From the NCBI RefSeq assembly GCF_032098525.1, contig NZ_CP134890.1, positions 1,922,001 through 1,986,000 of the forward strand: DNA of 64,000 bases. Direction: 5' to 3'. The notes under the pieces are model-generated. The model searched no databases. It saw only the letters and a list, made by a program, of their open reading frames with translations, and was not told where the DNA came from. The translations under genes and the position numbers were made by a program. The stretch is from Flavobacterium sp. PMTSA4. Its GTDB lineage: Bacteria; Bacteroidota; Bacteroidia; Flavobacteriales; Flavobacteriaceae. Below, piece after piece: positions 60,683-64,000 of this stretch; positions within the stretch are counted from its first letter, which is position 1; each line of letters opens with the position of its first letter.

Positions 60683-61409
60683 CAGTCTTTTGCTTTTTTG
60701 AAAATAATCTCTTAAAAAATCCTTTTCCTTCTTTTGACTTCTCTTTCTCTCTAGGATTTACGTTGTCCTTTTTGCTTTTTGAGGTTTCATTCTCTTTAGT
60801 AGGTTTATTTTTCTTATGAAATAATCTTTTAAAAAAATTAGGTTTAGTTTTTCCTTCTTTCTTTTTCAGGTCTTCTTTGGTTGTCTTCGTTTTTTCTTTG
60901 GACACAAAAACTTCTCCTTTTTTAAATACAACTGTATCTTTAGAAATTAAATTAATCCATTCTCCTTGTTTTTTATCCCGTCTATACTTTCCCTTTTCAA
61001 CTAAGATCCCATTTTCATTATATTTATAAAATGCACCGTTTTTAATGCCTTCATCATAATATTGATAGGTCGACAATTTCCCATTAGGATGCCAATTCTT
61101 CCATACACCAACTTTAAGACCTTTATTGAATTTCCCTTTTTCTGCAATTTGATTGTTCAAATAGAATTTTTCAAAATCATCATTTAAAACCTCTCCCGAT
61201 ATCCCATATTCTGAAGTATGTATAGCACCACCTTTAAACCAATAATAAGTGCGGTTTGCTCTTATTTCGGGAATCTTCTTGGTGACATAAAATTCATATT
61301 TAAAGTCTTTATCAACTATTTTTTTACGCAACGGAGTCTCTGTTATAAATTGTAAATTACAATAAAGAGAAAAAAATAAAAATATAGAAAAGATGGTTTT
61401 AGATGTCAT
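60663..61409 (-). CDS. Exported MORN-repeat protein, first gene of the secretion operon
   Basis: This 248-residue protein has an N-terminal signal peptide or anchor (residues about 1-20, IFLFFSLYC). MORN-type repeats span about 60-150: FYLNNQIAEKGKFNKGLKVGVWKNWHPNGKLSTYQYYDEGIKNGAF and YNENGILVEKGKYRRDKKQGEW. The tail is a highly basic Lys/Glu/Asn-rich stretch with two FFKRLF(H/S)KK motifs. MORN proteins of this kind (often annotated YwqK-like) are common in Bacteroidota with no proven function. Its place as the lead gene, overlapping the GspK-like gene by 20 nt, ties it to the machine. The repeated basic-aromatic motif could bind membrane or DNA, but this is speculative. Confidence 0.75.
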   Translation of the reverse strand: MTSKTIFSIFLFFSLYCNLQFITETPLRKKIVDKDFKYEFYVTKKIPEIRANRTYYWFKGGAIHTSEYGISGEVLNDDFEKFYLNNQIAEKGKFNKGLKVGVWKNWHPNGKLSTYQYYDEGIKNGAFYKYNENGILVEKGKYRRDKKQGEWINLISKDTVVFKKGEVFVSKEKTKTTKEDLKKKEGKTKPNFFKRLFHKKNKPTKENETSKSKKDNVNPREKEKSKEGKGFFKRLFSKKQKTDDQLKN

Positions 61410-61488
61410 TGCTTGGTGGTTTTAAAAACAATGCAATATAGCATTTTTATTAAATTTTTATAAAAACACAAAAATTTAACATTTAAAA

Positions 61489-61519
61489 TTTTTTTAGTAA
61501 GAAAAAGTTCTTAAATTCG
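61489..61519 (+). promoter_or_regulatory. Candidate promoter of the OmpH-like/lipoprotein/RHS unit
   Basis: TTTT (61489-61492), 19 nt, then TAAATTCG (61512-61519) differ from the Bacteroidota consensus by one base in each half. The site is 19 nt before the ATG, in the 128-nt region shared with the divergent secretion operon, which could allow joint control. Confidence 0.42.
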
Positions 61520-61537
61520 TCTTAATATACTTTAACA

Positions 61538-62035
61538 ATGCAGCGAAGAAATTTATACCTAGTTGTTCTTCTATTTTGCTTAGTACTGTCGGTCGTGGCA
61601 GTTGCTTTTTTTTCTTTTCAAAAAAACCAAAAGAGTATAGTTTTCTATGATAATGATAAAGTTTTTTCTGAATTCAGAATGACTAAGGAAATTTTTAATG
61701 CTGGAAAAAAGACTTTAGTAGCAAAAGAAAAAACTATTGATTCTCTTAAAAATATAATTACAATTACTTCAGATGAAAATGCTAGAAAGAATTTAATGAA
61801 GATTTTAATTGAGGTAGATAATGACAAACAAATATTTAAAGAAAATTTTAATATCGAGAATTCTGAAAAAATTTGGAAAAGAATCGATATTTATCTGAAA
61901 GAGTATTCAACGCTAAAGGGTTACAAATTAATCATTAGCTCAAAATCATCAACTGGCTTTTACGGGGATCCTGAATATGAAGTTACATCCGATTTATTAA
62001 ATTTTATCAATAATAAATATGAGGGATTTAATTAG
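61538..62035 (+). CDS. OmpH/Skp-like periplasmic protein
   Basis: This 165-residue protein has an N-terminal hydrophobic signal or anchor (residues about 6-27). The mature start KSIVFYDNDKVFSEFRMTKEIFNAGKKTLVAKEKTIDSL matches the OmpH/Skp pattern (I-x-Y-x-D-x-x-K-x-F-x-x-F). Two long helices come next, then a C-terminal strand GYKLIISSKSSTGFYGDPEYEVTSDLLNFIN. Skp-type proteins are trimeric periplasmic holdases. Overlap with the next lipoprotein gene (17 nt) and closeness to a giant RHS gene suggest a chaperone for that protein. Confidence 0.68.
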   Translation: MQRRNLYLVVLLFCLVLSVVAVAFFSFQKNQKSIVFYDNDKVFSEFRMTKEIFNAGKKTLVAKEKTIDSLKNIITITSDENARKNLMKILIEVDNDKQIFKENFNIENSEKIWKRIDIYLKEYSTLKGYKLIISSKSSTGFYGDPEYEVTSDLLNFINNKYEGFN

Positions 62036-62621
62036 GATTGTATTTATTTCGGGTATAATTTTAATTTTCTTTTCTTGTAAAAAAGACAATAACTCTTTGT
62101 CGCAATCAGATTCGGCCATTCGATACAGGTATTTTAATCTACAAAATCAAGGATGGAAATCGAAGAATCATTTACAAACCGTAGATAACATTTCATTTAC
62201 AGCCACTGAAGTTCCAATTCAATATTATCTCTTAAAAGACTTAGGGAATACTGATGTAATCAAAGTAGACTCCATTTATGAAGAAAATAAAAGAGAAAGG
62301 GTAATCGAATTTGTTTTTGAAGAAAAAGATCAAAAAGATTTACTTCAGGAAGAGTTTACTCATTTAAATTACAAAAATGCAGTGGAATACATGTCCTTTA
62401 AGATTCAAAACGATTTTAAAATAGTCACTTCTGCTAAGGATACCATAAATTGTACTGGAGCTATTTTTGAACGAAGTTTTAAAATAGCTCCATACAACAA
62501 GTTGCTGTTGTTTTTTTCGAATGTAACTCCAGAAGATAAGGTTCAATTAATTTATCAGGATAATTTATTTAAAAAAGGAACTTTAAAATTTAGATTTAAA
62601 GAACCTATTTTGAATCTTTAA
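62019..62621 (+). CDS. Lipoprotein encoded between OmpH-like and RHS genes
   Basis: This 200-residue lipoprotein has the lipobox ILIFFSC|KK, Cys at about 20. The mature part is beta-rich with no recognised domain (YRYFNLQNQGWKSKNHLQTVDNISFTA... and FERSFKIAPYNKLLLFFSNVTPEDKVQLIYQ). The first half resembles gliding-motility GldH-like lipoproteins only in general style. It is translationally coupled to the OmpH-like gene and lies 59 nt before the RHS gene. Its role in RHS export or anchoring is inferred from position. Confidence 0.65.
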   Translation: MRDLIRIVFISGIILIFFSCKKDNNSLSQSDSAIRYRYFNLQNQGWKSKNHLQTVDNISFTATEVPIQYYLLKDLGNTDVIKVDSIYEENKRERVIEFVFEEKDQKDLLQEEFTHLNYKNAVEYMSFKIQNDFKIVTSAKDTINCTGAIFERSFKIAPYNKLLLFFSNVTPEDKVQLIYQDNLFKKGTLKFRFKEPILNL

Positions 62622-62680
62622 ATACAAATAAAGTTAAGAATAGCAGAGCAATTAAAAAATCAAAACATAACTATCTACCT

Positions 62681-64000
62681 ATGAATAAAAGTATTAGAAA
62701 CAGTAAAATTACAAAGGTAATTGCTTGTTATTTAGCAATAATGATATTCTTAGAAATTACCAGTCCTATGGCTGCTTATGCACTAACTAGTGGGCCAAAA
62801 CAGCCTGAGTTTACTGCATTTACCCCAATATCAACTTCGGATATGGTAAATTTAGCCAGTGGTGATTTTAATTATAATATTCCAATTATGGATGTAGGCG
62901 GCTATCCTATCAATCTAGCTTATGATTCTGGAGTTACTATGGATCAGGAAGCTTCTTGGGTTGGCTTAGGATGGAATTTAAATATAGGTCAAATTAACAG
63001 AAACGTTCGTGGATTACCTGATGATTTCAAAGGAGATTTGATGACTTATAAAAACAATGTGAAAGACAATGTTACTATCGGAACTAATTTTAATATTTCG
63101 CCTGCATTACTTGGTAATGATACTCCTTTTAATTTAGGCTTGGGAGTGGAATATAACAATTACAATGGTATAACTTTTAAACCTTCAATAGGAGTTTCTT
63201 ATTCATTGGCAGGAATTGGACAAGTAGGGTGCAGTTTATCAGGCTCAATTGATGAAGGCGCAACACTAAGCCCTTCAATAGGGATTGGTCCGAAAATTTC
63301 TGAAAATACGTCTTTATCGATTGGCCTGTCTGGGGGTTTAAACAGTAGAAAAGGATTGGAAAACATGGGAATGTCCGTTTCAGCTTCTTCTAAAACAACA
63401 GATAAAAATGTTTCTAAAAATGAATGTGGTGAAACTGAAACATCATACTCAAGAGGTCAAAACGGTAGTCAGAGTCTTGGTTCCATGGGAGGCAGTCTTT
63501 CGTTTAACAGTCAAAGTTATACTCCAACCAAAAGAATTGGTTTCAATAATAACAATAAGACTTTCAACGCAACATTGGGAGGTGAAGTTTTTGGACTGGA
63601 AGGTCAGGTAAGAATCACAGGCTATGGTTCTGTTCAAAGTATTAATTCTGCTTACAAAAACAGAAACGTTCCAGCTTATGGGTACGATTATACCCATTAC
63701 AAAAACAGAAGTGAAGGCGTGCTTGATTTTAATAGAGAAAAAGAGCAAACCATCAACAAAAACACCAATGCTTTACCTGTGACGAATTATACCTATGATA
63801 TATATACTATTCAAGGACAAGGGGTATCTGGAATGTTTAGACCAATAAGGTCTCAGGTGTCTTATCTCTACAACGATGACGTTAGAGATATAACTTCTAG
63901 TAATAGTTTTGGTGCTGAAATTGGGGTTGGAAACTTGGTTCATGGTGGAATTAACTTTAATGACTCCCCTACAGTTAGCAAAACTGGGGTTTGGTCAACT
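62681..64000 (+). CDS. Giant RHS/YD-repeat protein, N-terminal part (runs off window)
   Basis: The frame is open from ATG 62681 to the window end (440 codons, no stop), so the gene is truncated here. It has a signal peptide (KVIACYLAIMIFLEITSPMAAYA), then FTPISTSDMVNLASGDFNYNIPIMDVGGYPINLAYDSG and VTMDQEASWVGLGWNLNIGQINRNVRGLPDDF, which is the conserved N-terminal module of Bacteroidota RHS-shell proteins. A Gly/Ser-rich stretch follows, with repeated phrases such as SIGVSYSLAG and PSIGIGPKI. The N-terminal signal peptide implies Sec export to the periplasm before outer-membrane transit. The C-terminal toxin lies beyond the window. Confidence 0.88.
   Translation, partial: MNKSIRNSKITKVIACYLAIMIFLEITSPMAAYALTSGPKQPEFTAFTPISTSDMVNLASGDFNYNIPIMDVGGYPINLAYDSGVTMDQEASWVGLGWNLNIGQINRNVRGLPDDFKGDLMTYKNNVKDNVTIGTNFNISPALLGNDTPFNLGLGVEYNNYNGITFKPSIGVSYSLAGIGQVGCSLSGSIDEGATLSPSIGIGPKISENTSLSIGLSGGLNSRKGLENMGMSVSASSKTTDKNVSKNECGETETSYSRGQNGSQSLGSMGGSLSFNSQSYTPTKRIGFNNNNKTFNATLGGEVFGLEGQVRITGYGSVQSINSAYKNRNVPAYGYDYTHYKNRSEGVLDFNREKEQTINKNTNALPVTNYTYDIYTIQGQGVSGMFRPIRSQVSYLYNDDVRDITSSNSFGAEIGVGNLVHGGINFNDSPTVSKTGVWST

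Noticed and set aside
50028..61409. Type IV pilus, Com (competence) or Tad system
   Set aside because: No retraction ATPase PilT and no Tad-type proteins were seen. The GspL-type fusion, the GspG Asp-rich loop and the Glu+5-lacking tip pseudopilin favour a type II-like system. A phylogeny could still change this.
48541..64000. Integrative element or prophage
   Set aside because: No integrase, transposase, attachment repeats or phage structural genes are seen. The tRNA gene lies far away at 21.8 kb.

Overview
The window is an AT-rich chromosomal segment of a member of the Bacteroidota, most likely Flavobacterium or a close relative in the Flavobacteriaceae. The evidence is the fused MurF-alanine racemase gene, a type IX secretion (T9SS) C-terminal sorting domain, SusC/CirA-style TonB receptor architecture, RHS proteins with the flavobacterial core signature (GFQGQEKDDEVKGEG), almost no Shine-Dalgarno sites, and -7 promoter elements of the TAnnTTTG type. 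No rRNA, prophage, insertion sequence or CRISPR array was found. One tRNA gene (Ala, GGC) is present.

From 1 to about 44 kb the content is mainly housekeeping. It includes the 3' part of dxs, dgt, class I ribonucleotide reductase (nrdA/nrdB), aspartate kinase, fbp, dCMP deaminase, an S41 protease, MarC, queD, lpxH, recJ, adenine deaminase, a di-haem peroxidase, rsmI, tdk, murF-alr, mscL, asd, a TonB receptor with a His/Cys-rich partner, mtgA and two FAD oxidoreductases. Strand switches are mostly closed by clear hairpin terminators. Two intergenic stretches (18.53-18.83 kb and 26.33-26.50 kb) hold degenerate tandem arrays with a unit of exactly 21 nt. The two arrays share a base skeleton (CAA-N3-GG-N-TTTT), and I know of no name for them. 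A 41-nt REP-like palindrome occurs twice, in inverted orientation, at 28.45 and 32.04 kb.

From 44 to 48.2 kb lies a 1399-residue secreted metalloprotease with fibronectin III (FN3) and GEVED modules and a T9SS tail. After it come a gene relic, a small probable immunity gene and an orphan RHS tip with an unrecognised C-terminal toxin-like domain.

From 50.0 to 61.4 kb a compact minus-strand operon encodes a nearly complete type II secretion/type IV pilus-like machine. In transcription order it has a MORN protein, a GspK-like tip, GspI-like and GspJ-like minor pseudopilins, GspF, a GspG-like major pseudopilin, a minimal prepilin peptidase, GspE, the secretin GspD, a GspL/PilM-PilN-like protein, a GspM/PilO-like protein, an FN3 lipoprotein and a GspC/PilP-like protein. 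Diverging from it, on the plus strand, are an OmpH/Skp-like protein, a lipoprotein and the start of a giant RHS protein that runs off the window. RHS genes thus flank the machine on both sides, and a periplasmic-chaperone-like gene lies between it and the intact RHS gene. My main hypothesis is that this is a dedicated type II-like export system for RHS polymorphic toxins in Bacteroidota. That is inference from gene neighbourhood, not shown by the sequence alone.
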